From: Actinomycetota bacterium | GTDB lineage: Bacteria > Actinomycetota > UBA4738 > CADDZG01 > WHSQ01 | Assembly: GCA_030448085.1 (NCBI GenBank) | Contig: JAUJNU010000031.1 | Span: forward strand, 1-10,201 | DNA length: 10,201 nucleotides | Direction of reading: 5' to 3' | Shown here: positions 1 through 5,835 of the stretch, piece after piece | Position numbering within the stretch: the stretch's first letter is position 1 | Layout of the letters: each line of letters starts with the position of its first letter | Program-made: the position numbers and the translations under genes | The notes under the pieces: generated by a model | Database searches by the model: none | What the model was told of the DNA's origin: nothing | The model's input: only the letters and a program-made list of their open reading frames with translations

Positions 1-181
1 GGTGGCTCAAGCGCCGCTCTGGACCCCGCAGGTCCTGACCGCTACGGTCGCTTTCGCTTCGGAGCCGAGCTTCTACGCTCGGACCGGAGACTGGGTTCCG
101 TGGTCCTCGCTGGTCGTCATCTGCGGTTGGCTCTTGTGGGACGAGGCAAGGAGGCGGGTGAGAGCATGGCGGCAGCGATAG
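1..181 (+). CDS. lnt: Apolipoprotein N-acyltransferase, C-terminal end (partial)
   Basis: The frame is open from the left edge of the window and ends at TAG 179-181, leaving about 59 residues. The visible tail contains FYARTGDWVPW, which matches the 'Y-x-R-x-GDW' block that closes the nitrilase-like domain of Lnt. It is followed by a hydrophobic stretch (SSLVVICGWLLW) resembling the last membrane helix, and an Arg-rich cytoplasmic end. Lnt adds the third acyl chain to the N-terminal cysteine of lipoproteins in the membrane. The end overlaps the next gene by 16 bp in another frame. In Mycobacterium tuberculosis Lnt and Ppm1 domains are fused in one protein, and in other actinobacteria the genes are adjacent, so the neighbour supports the call. 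Codons before position 2 lie outside the window. Confidence 0.8.
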   Translation, partial: VAQAPLWTPQVLTATVAFASEPSFYARTGDWVPWSSLVVICGWLLWDEARRRVRAWRQR

Positions 182-921
182 AGCGTCCGTCCGACGCGGC
201 CCAGGGCCTCGTCATCGTCCCCACTTACAACGAGCGTGAGGCTATAGCCGAGACGGTGCGCAGGCTGTTCGCGGCGGCGGGGGACCGGGTGGACCTGCTG
301 GTCGTGGACGACTCTTCGCCGGATGGCACGGGCGATCTCGTGCAAGAGCTGGCGAGCGGCCCGCACGGGGTCCATCTGATCCAGAGGCCGTCGAAGCTCG
401 GTCTCGGCACCGCCTACCTCCTCGGCTTCAGCTGGGCCGTGCAGGAGGGGTACAAGGCCGTCGTCGAGATGGACGCCGACCTCTCTCACGACCCAGCCGA
501 CGTGCCGAGGTTGCTGGAGGCGCTCGAGGGGGTCGACCTTGTCATCGGGTCCCGGTACGTCGAGGGGGGCAGGGTCGTCAACTGGAGGCGGCTACGACGT
601 AACCTCTCGCGGGCGGGGAACTGGTACGCGAGGAAGCTGCTGCGCCTGCCGATCTCCGACTCGACAAGCGGCTTTCGTGCTTACTCGGTCGATTACCTGA
701 AGGGGCAAGATCTCTCGGACGTTGCCTCCCAGGGCTACTCGTTCCAGATCGAGATGACGAGGCGGGTGTGCCACGGCGGGGGCCGCGTGAGAGAGATACC
801 CATCACGTTCATCGAGCGTGCCACCGGTAAGTCGAAGATGAGCCGCAAGATCGTGGTGGAAGCGATGTGGAGGGTCACCCGCTGGGGCGTTAAGGACCGG
901 CTGCGGAGGCTTGGGGCCTGA
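166..921 (+). CDS. ppm1: Polyprenol-phosphate mannosyltransferase (GT2 family)
   Basis: This 251-residue GT2 glycosyltransferase would move mannose from GDP-mannose to polyprenyl phosphate at the inner face of the membrane, supplying donor for lipoglycan synthesis and protein mannosylation. Visible motifs are VPTYNE (residues 18-23), VDDSSPDGT (47-55, nucleotide-binding), the metal-binding DAD (103-105, in MDADLSHDP) and GSRYV (128-132). A TSGFRAY segment follows and the C-terminus is basic. No membrane helices are present, so this is the soluble single-domain Dpm1/Ppm1 type. I chose ATG 166 because AAGGAGG (148-154) lies 11 bases upstream; the frame is open further up to 100 but that part falls inside lnt. 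The 16-bp overlap with lnt suggests one transcript and translational coupling. The substrate is inferred from family and neighbour; an undecaprenyl-phosphate glucosyltransferase is the main alternative. Confidence 0.87.
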   Translation: MAAAIERPSDAAQGLVIVPTYNEREAIAETVRRLFAAAGDRVDLLVVDDSSPDGTGDLVQELASGPHGVHLIQRPSKLGLGTAYLLGFSWAVQEGYKAVVEMDADLSHDPADVPRLLEALEGVDLVIGSRYVEGGRVVNWRRLRRNLSRAGNWYARKLLRLPISDSTSGFRAYSVDYLKGQDLSDVASQGYSFQIEMTRRVCHGGGRVREIPITFIERATGKSKMSRKIVVEAMWRVTRWGVKDRLRRLGA

Positions 922-973
922 TCGAAGGTCCTCTTCAGAGATCAGGTACGCATCTCGGGCCTGGGTCACTCAG

Positions 974-992
974 AACCGGTTATTCGCCGGTT
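974..992 (-). terminator. Hairpin at the 3' end of the DinB-like gene
   Basis: AACCGG (974-979) and CCGGTT (987-992) form a perfect 6-bp stem with a 7-base loop that contains the TAA stop of the minus-strand gene. It sits in the short space between convergent ppm1 and the DinB-like gene. There is no T-run, so this is a weak terminator candidate at best. Confidence 0.3.
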
Positions 993-1507
993 TGGCCGTC
1001 GATGGACTCGCGCAGGAGGTCGGCATGGCCGTTGTGGCGGGCGTACTCGCCGATCATGTGCACGAGGATCCAACGCAGAGAGGCACGGCCCCGGCCCCCC
1101 CAAGCTGGGTGCGTGGCGTCGAGCGCACTCTCGCCCGCCTCGAGCCGCGCCGTGACGATCGCCCGGGACCGCTCGACGCTCTCTGCCCACAGGCGCCTCA
1201 GGTCGTTCCCCTCATGGGCGGCGAAGTTGGCCCACTCGGCGGCCCACTCCATGCTGGCCCACGGCTCCTGCTTCCCACCTTCAGCGACAACCTCACTGAA
1301 CCAGTAGTCCTCGACCCGCGCCATGTGCTTCAACATCCCTCCGAGGGTCATGACCGTCGGGTGAAGTGGGGCCGCGAGCTGCTCGTCGTTCAGACCATGA
1401 CACTTCCACTCCAAAGTGGCGCGCTGGAAATCGAGGAACCCCAGCAGTGTCTCGATCTCGCGGCCGGTGAGCGGGGTGTCGGGGCGCCTGTCTTCGAGAT
1501 CAGCCAT
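980..1507 (-). CDS. DinB/DUF664 family protein
   Basis: A 175-residue protein of the DinB four-helix family, DUF664 branch. It shows the two usual landmarks: LKHMARVEDYWF around His61, and the C-terminal IGEYARHNGHADLLRE with His158 and His161. These histidines are the likely metal ligands. In actinobacteria this superfamily includes mycothiol- or bacillithiol-dependent transferases, which use the metal to activate a low-molecular-weight thiol; the reaction for this member cannot be read from sequence. No signal peptide or membrane helix is seen, so it is cytoplasmic. The ATG at 1505-1507 has no clear Shine-Dalgarno sequence. It lies 55 bp downstream of the aldo/keto reductase gene on the same strand, so co-transcription is possible. 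Length is normal for the family. Confidence 0.85.
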   Translation of the reverse strand: MADLEDRRPDTPLTGREIETLLGFLDFQRATLEWKCHGLNDEQLAAPLHPTVMTLGGMLKHMARVEDYWFSEVVAEGGKQEPWASMEWAAEWANFAAHEGNDLRRLWAESVERSRAIVTARLEAGESALDATHPAWGGRGRASLRWILVHMIGEYARHNGHADLLRESIDGQTGE

Positions 1508-1562
1508 GCGAGGAAGTTAGCACCGGCTGGCGGGCCGGTCGGGGCCTGAGGGGCCTGTCAAG

Positions 1563-2537
1563 CTATCCAGTCAGGGCAGGGTCGTCCTTCACCACTCCCT
1601 CGAGGACCTCGTCGATCCGTTCGAGGAGTGCGGCCTCCAGGCGGACCCCGGCGGCCGCCACGTTGTCGCTCACATGTTCGGGCTTGGTGGCTCCGATGAT
1701 CGCAGAGGAGACGCCGTCGTTCTGAAGGACCCATGCCAGTGCGAGCTGCGCCATCGAGAGACCTGCTTCGGCAGCCACGGGTTTGAGGCCTTGGACGGCC
1801 CGCAGCGTCTCGTCGGCCAGGAAGCTCTTGGCGACCCCGCTCCCGCGCTCTCCGCGGCTCCCCGGGGGCGGAGGCTGCCCCGGCTCGTACTTGCCCGTTA
1901 GCACTCCCATGGCGAGGGGTGACCAGCAGATCTGCCCGATGCCCTCCTTCTTGCAGAGAGGGATCACTTCTGCCTCGGGAACGCGCCACAGCATCGAGTA
2001 CTGGGGTTGGCTCGACACGATCCTGTCGAAGCCCATCTGATCGGCTATCTCCAGCGCACGAGCGATCTGAGGAGCCGTCCATTCGCTCACGCCTATGTAG
2101 AGCGCCTTTCCCCAGCGGACGAGATCCTCGAACGCCCTCATCGTCTCCTCGAGGGGCACGGCCGGGTCGAACCGGTGTGCCTGGTAGAGGTCGACGTAGT
2201 CAGTCTGGAGCCGTTCGAGTGAGAGGTTGCAGGACTCGATGATGTGCTTTCGCGACAGGCCCCGGTCATTGGGGCCGTCCCCCACGGGCCAGAAGACCTT
2301 GGTCGCGACCGAATAAAGCGAGCGACGGACCCCTTTGAGGGCCCGGCCCAGCACTGCCTCGGCCTTACCGATCTCGTAAACGTCGGCCGTGTCGAAGAAG
2401 GTGATGCCTGCTTCGAGGGCTGCGTGGACGCACTCGATGGCCGCCTCGTCGCCTATCTGGCCGCCGTGGGTGATCCAGTTCCCCAGCGATATCTCGCTCA
2501 CCTTGAGGCCGGAGGCACCCAGGTCCCTGTATTCCAT
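1563..2537 (-). CDS. Aldo/keto reductase (AKR6 / Kv-beta-like)
   Basis: A full-length 324-residue NADPH-dependent aldo/keto reductase with a TIM-barrel fold. The catalytic tetrad can be placed at Asp49 and Tyr54 (FFDTADVYEIGKAE), Lys80 (VATK) and His121 (YQAHRFD). The C-terminal half has SSQPQYSMLWR, SPLAMGVLTGKY and AIIGATKPEHV, which form the cofactor pocket in the Kv-channel beta-subunit/YghZ-like group. This group reduces aldehydes and small carbonyl compounds; the physiological substrate is unknown. No signal peptide is present. The start ATG (2535-2537) begins the family's typical MEYRDLGASGLKVS, but no Shine-Dalgarno sequence is visible upstream. The gene is divergent from csbD across a 75-bp spacer, and the DinB-like gene follows on the same strand. 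Confidence 0.92.
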   Translation of the reverse strand: MEYRDLGASGLKVSEISLGNWITHGGQIGDEAAIECVHAALEAGITFFDTADVYEIGKAEAVLGRALKGVRRSLYSVATKVFWPVGDGPNDRGLSRKHIIESCNLSLERLQTDYVDLYQAHRFDPAVPLEETMRAFEDLVRWGKALYIGVSEWTAPQIARALEIADQMGFDRIVSSQPQYSMLWRVPEAEVIPLCKKEGIGQICWSPLAMGVLTGKYEPGQPPPPGSRGERGSGVAKSFLADETLRAVQGLKPVAAEAGLSMAQLALAWVLQNDGVSSAIIGATKPEHVSDNVAAAGVRLEAALLERIDEVLEGVVKDDPALTG

Positions 2538-2578
2538 CGCCAGAGACTAAGCCGTGGGCAGTTGGGACGAGGTCGACC

Positions 2579-2599
2579 TATAGTGGGTGAAACCCACTA
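2579..2599 (+). promoter_or_regulatory. Palindrome over the likely csbD promoter
   Basis: TAGTGGGT (2581-2588) and ACCCACTA (2592-2599) are perfect 8-bp inverted repeats with a 3-bp centre, just upstream of the csbD ribosome binding site. The left arm overlaps TATAGT (2579-2584), a good -10-like hexamer; I see no good -35 at 17 bp. The left arm also carries GGGTGA, reminiscent of the GGGTA -10 of stress sigma factors (sigB/sigF). It could be an operator, or a short hairpin at the start of the mRNA. Confidence 0.45.
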
Positions 2600-2612
2600 C
2601 GAGGAGGTTGCC

Positions 2613-2801
2613 GTGAGCACCGAGGACAAGGCCAGCAACAAGTCGCAGGAGCTGAAGGGCAAGGCTAAGGAAGCTATCGGTGGTGCCACGGACAACGAGG
2701 ACCTCGAGGCCAAGGGCAAGAGCGATCAGGCAAAGGGGAACGTCAAGCAGGCCGGTGAGAAGCTGAAGGACGCCGGGAAGGGCCTCCTCGGCAAGGAGTA
2801 A
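2613..2801 (+). CDS. csbD: CsbD-like stress protein
   Basis: A 62-residue, very hydrophilic Lys/Gly/Glu-rich protein with the CsbD pattern: KGKAKEAIGGATDNEDLEAKGKSDQAKGNVKQAGEK in three pieces (KGKAKEAIGGATDN, EDLEAKGKSDQAKGN, VKQAGEKLKDAGKG). CsbD proteins are small, mostly helical or disordered, and induced by general stress; their biochemical role is not known. The start is GTG 2613, chosen because GAGGAGG (2601-2607) lies 5 bases upstream; the frame runs open further upstream only through the antisense of the aldo/keto reductase gene. The perfect palindrome at 2581-2599 sits between the probable -10 and the ribosome binding site. Confidence 0.85.
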   Translation: MSTEDKASNKSQELKGKAKEAIGGATDNEDLEAKGKSDQAKGNVKQAGEKLKDAGKGLLGKE

Positions 2802-2821
2802 CTCTTAGGTCGGCTATCTCG

Positions 2822-3275
2822 CTAGCTGCTGAACCTCGCGTAGACGGAGTAGTCGCCGGAGGGAACCTCGAAGGGGAAGGTCACCTTGGCGCTGAGCCGG
2901 CTACGGCGCGAGGACGATCCGGGCGGGGACCTTCACGACCGAGGCGCTTCCGGCCGGGGCGACACCTTGAAGACGAACGTGCCGTCGTAGACGGCGCGGC
3001 GGTCGGCGGCGCTCGAGGTGAGGCTGATGACGCCGACGAGGCCCTCTGTGCCCTCACCGAGGTGATGAGACGGACCTTGTCCCCGGCGGCCGAGAACGCT
3101 CGAAGCCTGCTGGGTCAAGTCTGCAGCGGGAGCGTTGTAGCTGAACGAGTAGCCGTTGTCGGCTTGGTCCCGGGAGACCTGCGGGGGAGCGGCCGAGGCG
3201 GGGGAAACGAGGCCCAGGCAAAGGACGGCCGCGACTGGGGCGGCGATCCCGGCGATGGTGCGGAAGAACTGACAT
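2822..3275 (-). pseudogene. Secreted-protein gene with several frame jumps
   Basis: No single frame explains this stretch. An ATG at 3273-3275 has an ideal GGAGG (3283-3287) 7 bases upstream, but its frame gives no recognisable protein. The next frame (A) encodes a clear signal peptide, TIAGIAAPVAAVLCLGLVSPASA, then NGYSFSYNAPAADLTQQAS. From about 3099 to 3055 frame B gives AFSAAGDKVRLITSV with G/C-rich third positions. Frame A resumes with GEGTEGLVGVISLTSS and DRRAVYDGTFVFKV. From about 2960 to 2904 a third frame gives PAGSASVVKVPARIVLAP. Frame A then ends with LSAKVTFPFEVPSGDYSVYARFSS at TAG 2822-2824. Joined, these make a plausible exported protein of about 150 residues with a beta-rich look, family unknown. 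Either the gene has decayed with paired indels or the assembly carries indel errors here. Frame A alone could start at TTG 3299-3301 and stop at 2933. Confidence 0.55.
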
Positions 3276-3402
3276 CCTCTGGCCTCCAAGTGAGGTCTCA
3301 ACTGACTTGCCGCATGCTACCCAGGCTTCCAGGTATATCCAAGGGTAAAAGGGCAGATTGGGACCTACGCCACACAACATCAGACTTAGGTCTTAGAGGA
3401 AA

Positions 3403-3451
3403 ACGGGCCTCGGGGTCGGTTCTGAGGCCTCCGGGGCCCTTTCAGGCCCGT
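3403..3451 (-). terminator. Terminator of the 3451-4053 lipoprotein gene
   Basis: ACGGGCCT (3403-3410) and AGGCCCGT (3444-3451) are perfect 8-bp inverted repeats. A nested GGCCTC/GAGGCC stem lies inside. On the minus strand the outer stem begins at the stop codon of the lipoprotein gene and is followed by TTTTCC, as expected for an intrinsic terminator with a long interrupted loop. Confidence 0.55.
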
Positions 3452-4053
3452 CAGTCGGCGAAACGGATCCCGCAGCCGGACTGGGTGAAGGCGTCGATCC
3501 GTCGCGAGGCCTCGATCGCGCCCTGCCCCCCCGAGGCCCCCAGTTCGCTGAGGAGGCGCTGCAGGTCGGGGAGCGAGCGGATCTTCTCGAACTTGGCGAT
3601 GCTCTCGATGGTGAACGAGGCGAGGGTATCGACGTCCTGCCCGAGCTCGGAGGGGACGGCGGCAGCCAGATCCTCGTAGGCAGCCTCGAGCTCAGGAAGG
3701 CGCTCTTTGAGCACCTTGGAGGCCCCCTGGATGAAGCGGGCGAAAAGGCGGTCCCTCTCGGCCGGTGAGGCCTCTTGCAGGTTCTGGAAGATCTTCTGGA
3801 GCTCGCCCCTCAGAACCTGCTGGACCTCTTCATCGAGGGCCACGACCTTCTCGGCGGCGGCGCAGGCCTTAGGAGAGGCGGACGCCGCCGTAGACGGCGC
3901 CGGCGCGGAGGCAGAGGGCTGGGACTGGGCGATCGAGGGGGCCGCGGCCGGAGTCTCCGGGCCGGCGCCGTCACAAGCGACACCCGTCAGGGCCAACAGG
4001 AGGCTCAGGGCGCCGATCGTGAGATATCGCCTGGGTAGAAAGGTTTGGATCAC
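3451..4053 (-). CDS. Putative lipoprotein with a helical domain
   Basis: A 200-residue exported protein I do not recognise. The N-terminus has Arg residues (LPRRYL), a hydrophobic core (TIGALSLLLALTG) and a lipobox-like GVAC with the acceptor Cys at residue 27, so it is probably lipid-anchored on the outer face of the membrane. Residues 28-62 form an Ala/Pro/Ser-rich tether. The rest (about 63-200) looks largely alpha-helical with charged heptad-like stretches, and has two cysteines (64 and 195) that could form a disulfide. The start is GTG 4051-4053; the ribosome binding site is weak. It stands alone, is followed by a terminator, and ends 125 bp from the left boundary of the Xer-type element, so it is the host gene flanking the integration on that side. 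Confidence 0.7.
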   Translation of the reverse strand: MIQTFLPRRYLTIGALSLLLALTGVACDGAGPETPAAAPSIAQSQPSASAPAPSTAASASPKACAAAEKVVALDEEVQQVLRGELQKIFQNLQEASPAERDRLFARFIQGASKVLKERLPELEAAYEDLAAAVPSELGQDVDTLASFTIESIAKFEKIRSLPDLQRLLSELGASGGQGAIEASRRIDAFTQSGCGIRFAD

Positions 4054-4086
4054 CCCGCGTTGATACCACCGGATGAACGGCTAGAT

Positions 4087-4110
4087 CGGACGTCCCCGCT
4101 TTAACGTCCG
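4087..4110. repeat. 7-bp inverted repeat upstream of the lipoprotein gene
   Basis: CGGACGT (4087-4093) and ACGTCCG (4104-4110) are perfect inverted repeats with a 10-base spacer. They lie 34 bp upstream of the GTG start of the minus-strand lipoprotein gene, a position that fits an operator for that gene, and just outside the left end of the mobile element. The function is not known. Confidence 0.35.
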
Positions 4111-4166
4111 TGGGGTGGTTCGGCACTGTTCTTGACCGTCCTGGATCAGCCGAGCACGCTTCTCCC

Positions 4167-4194
4167 ACCGCCTATAATCCACGTCGGGTCGCTT
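4167..4194 (+). other. Left attachment site (dif-like half site, attL)
   Basis: The XerC-side arm ACCGCCTATAA (4167-4177) and the centre TCCACG (4178-4183) match the dif-like site at 6558-6585: 14 of 15 bases agree across 4170-4184 and 6561-6575. The XerD side here, TCGGGTCGCTT (4184-4194), has diverged and agrees with the right copy only at three positions. Keeping the XerC arm plus the exchange region while lacking a good XerD arm is the known form of TLC-phi-type attP sites. The XerC arm should therefore derive from the chromosome and the degenerate right side from the element. Confidence 0.65.
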
Positions 4195-4251
4195 ATAGAG
4201 GCGCTGAGAGCGACCTAGGGGCACTTTGTCTCTCTAACAGAAGACAAAGTG
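4187..4251 (+). repeat. Two inverted repeats ahead of rep
   Basis: The first is GGTCGCT (4187-4193) with AGCGACC (4209-4215), 7 bp with a 15-base spacer, starting inside the degenerate XerD side of attL. The second is CACTTTGTCT (4222-4231) with AGACAAAGTG (4242-4251), a perfect 10-bp stem with a 10-base loop, ending 25 bp before the rep ATG. Their position fits Rep-binding sites, a nick-site hairpin of a double-strand origin, or an autoregulatory operator. I cannot tell which. Confidence 0.5.
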
Positions 4252-4276
4252 TTCAAAAAGTGAAGGTCGGCCCCTG

Positions 4277-5293
4277 ATGGGGTTGGAGGTCGACCGGCTT
4301 TCTTGCTCGTTCCCGGTGCGGGATTTCGACCCCCAAAGGACGCTTTGGGACCAGTCCATGACGGTGGCTCCTGGGACCCCCCACGCAGCTGAGACTCGCT
4401 CCGTGATGCTCGACCTGGAGGGCGGCGGCCAGGTCTACCTCAGTGTCAAGCAGATTCCGGAGCGAGGCCTCATAGGCCGACTGGACTTCAACCCGGCTCG
4501 TATCGACAATCCGGATGGGTGGGAGGGGGCCTCCCCCGATCGTGTGCGGCCCACGGCGGAGCTGGCCTGGAGGCGAGCTGCCGATGTTGTGGATGCCGCC
4601 TGTGGTCTCCGAGATGTGAGGGTCACTCGGCTCGACGTGAATCGAGATTTCAAGGTCGATAAGCCCTCGTTCTATGTCCACGGGCTCCGGAACATCAAGC
4701 GGCCCTATGCAAGGAAGAACGGGGTCTGGTCGTCAGCTGCACATGGGAACGCTCAAACGCTCCACGTCGGGTCAGGGGCGGGCATGGCCAGGCTCTACGA
4801 CAAGGGCGAAGAGCTGCTTTCGAAGTGGAAGAGCGGCCGTGCGGCGACCGAGCGAGCGGAGCCCCCGGCGCCGCCGGCCCTACCGTCGAATGTTTTACGC
4901 TTCGAGTACCAGGCGAGGTCTCGTCAGCTCCAACGGATCGCTGACATCCGCAACCTCGACGATGTGTGTGATGAACGTCTCTTGGGCGTGCTGGGCAGAA
5001 ACCGTTGGCAGTGGTCTGCGATGGGGGTGGAGGTCGCTGTGAATGACCGTGTGTTGGAGAAAGTCGCGAACGCCGGTCTGTCCCCTCGTCTCGAAAATGC
5101 CTTCCTCGGTCACCTGTGGAAGTTGTCAGCTGGCGTTCCCTCCCCGATGGGGTCCGCAACGGCGGCCAAGTACAACCGCCTCATTCGTCAGCTCAACATC
5201 GTCCTGGCGGACGTCGCCCCCGGGAGCGGCATGCCAGGCTTTCTTGGCCGCCTTGATTACGAGAGCGGCGAAGAGGTCGTGCGAGTTGCGTAA
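4277..5293 (+). CDS. Replication initiator (Rep_trans / Phage_CRI-like, inovirus or rolling-circle type)
   Basis: A 338-residue protein with the signature blocks of phage/plasmid replication initiators of the gpII/CRI and Rep_trans type: VTRLDVNRDF (residues 116-125), RLYDKGEEL (172-180) and LRFEYQAR (207-214). The N-terminal part is beta-rich and the C-terminal part (about 220-338) helical. Such proteins nick one strand at the element's origin through a tyrosine and start rolling-circle replication; Tyr174 in the YDK block is the obvious conserved tyrosine, but I cannot confirm it as catalytic. Start ATG 4277 has GAAGG (4262-4266) 10 bases upstream. The start lies in a small hairpin (CCCC TGAT GGGG). 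In the integrated form nothing is translated just ahead; in the circular form the small gene from 6330 would end in TGATG on this start. No helicase domain is present. Confidence 0.75.
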   Translation: MGLEVDRLSCSFPVRDFDPQRTLWDQSMTVAPGTPHAAETRSVMLDLEGGGQVYLSVKQIPERGLIGRLDFNPARIDNPDGWEGASPDRVRPTAELAWRRAADVVDAACGLRDVRVTRLDVNRDFKVDKPSFYVHGLRNIKRPYARKNGVWSSAAHGNAQTLHVGSGAGMARLYDKGEELLSKWKSGRAATERAEPPAPPALPSNVLRFEYQARSRQLQRIADIRNLDDVCDERLLGVLGRNRWQWSAMGVEVAVNDRVLEKVANAGLSPRLENAFLGHLWKLSAGVPSPMGSATAAKYNRLIRQLNIVLADVAPGSGMPGFLGRLDYESGEEVVRVA

Positions 5294-5304
5294 GCCAAAC
5301 GGAA

Positions 5305-5328
5305 CGCGGCCCCTGAATGGGGCCCGCG
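5305..5328. terminator. GC-rich hairpin between rep and the lipoprotein gene
   Basis: CGCGGCCCC (5305-5313) pairs with GGGGCCCGCG (5319-5328) around the loop TGAAT, with one bulged base. It sits in the 48-bp gap between two convergent genes, so it may end transcription of both. There is no T-run. The core GGCCCCTGAATGGGG almost repeats the sequence over the rep start (4269-4282), so a role in replication cannot be excluded. Confidence 0.45.
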
Positions 5329-5341
5329 CGACCGGAAGCCA

Positions 5342-5722
5342 CTAGGTAGTTGTGCAGGGAGCAAAGGTGCCGGCAGACCCACCTTGGAGAAAATCGCCTG
5401 TCCTGGCATCGACGTAGACCACCCACCTGGACCAGCAGCGTGGCTTCATGGGGTTCCCGAGGTTCTCTCCCTCAACCTGCACCTCGCTGAACGTGACCTG
5501 CCACGCCCTGACGGTCTCGAAATCGCCGTTCCGTTGGCGGGTCAATCTTGCAGAGGCCGTTCCCTCTTCACGGGACAGAAGGTGTTCCTTGGCCGCGTCG
5601 ACGGCCTCTCTTTCCGAGAGGAGCCCTATCTGGCTTGGAACTATTGCTATTGGTTCAGCTGCAAAGTCGCAGCCACCCAGGGCGATGAGCCCCAACAGGA
5701 CGAAGGATCGAAAGACACTCAC
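5342..5722 (-). CDS. Small lipoprotein, PepSY-like
   Basis: A 126-residue protein with a short signal peptide (SFVLLGLIALGGC) and a textbook lipobox LGGC, Cys18 being the lipid-bearing residue, so it should be anchored on the outer face of the membrane. The rest resembles one PepSY-like unit: a helix with REAVDAAKEHLL (38-49), then strands with AWQVTFSEV (73-81) and WVVYVDARTGDFL (100-112). PepSY domains are often found in protease inhibitors and extracytoplasmic sensors; the match here is by pattern only. Two further cysteines (96 and 123) could form a disulfide. The start is GTG 5720-5722, with only GAGAAAG directly ahead. It is convergent with rep inside the mobile element, so it is probably cargo; superinfection exclusion is a guess. 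Confidence 0.6.
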   Translation of the reverse strand: MSVFRSFVLLGLIALGGCDFAAEPIAIVPSQIGLLSEREAVDAAKEHLLSREEGTASARLTRQRNGDFETVRAWQVTFSEVQVEGENLGNPMKPRCWSRWVVYVDARTGDFLQGGSAGTFAPCTTT

Positions 5723-5724
5723 CT

Positions 5725-5749
5725 TTCTCAGACTCTATCGGTCTGAGAA
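5725..5749 (-). promoter_or_regulatory. 9-bp palindrome over the lipoprotein gene's leader
   Basis: TTCTCAGAC (5725-5733) and GTCTGAGAA (5741-5749) are perfect inverted repeats with a 7-base loop, ending 2 bases before the GTG start of the minus-strand lipoprotein gene. The right arm as read on the minus strand includes the only purine-rich ribosome-binding candidate, so a folded leader would hide it. Protein binding as an operator is equally possible. Confidence 0.5.
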
Positions 5750-5835
5750 GGGTTCCCGCTTGGTCCTATTGCCCTCGCTGTGGCCACCGGGGAGAGAGCT
5801 ACATCGTGGACTCGATCCCTCCGTGACGAGGGGGG

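Noticed and set aside
911..1549. 212-residue plus-strand frame
   Set aside because: Antisense shadow of the DinB-like gene, which has clear family motifs.
4173..4178. Perfect TATAAT as a rep promoter
   Set aside because: It is formed by the XerC arm plus the first base of the centre, has no matching -35 at 16-18 bp (TTGACC at 4132 is 35 bp away), and would read CATAAT in the circular form.
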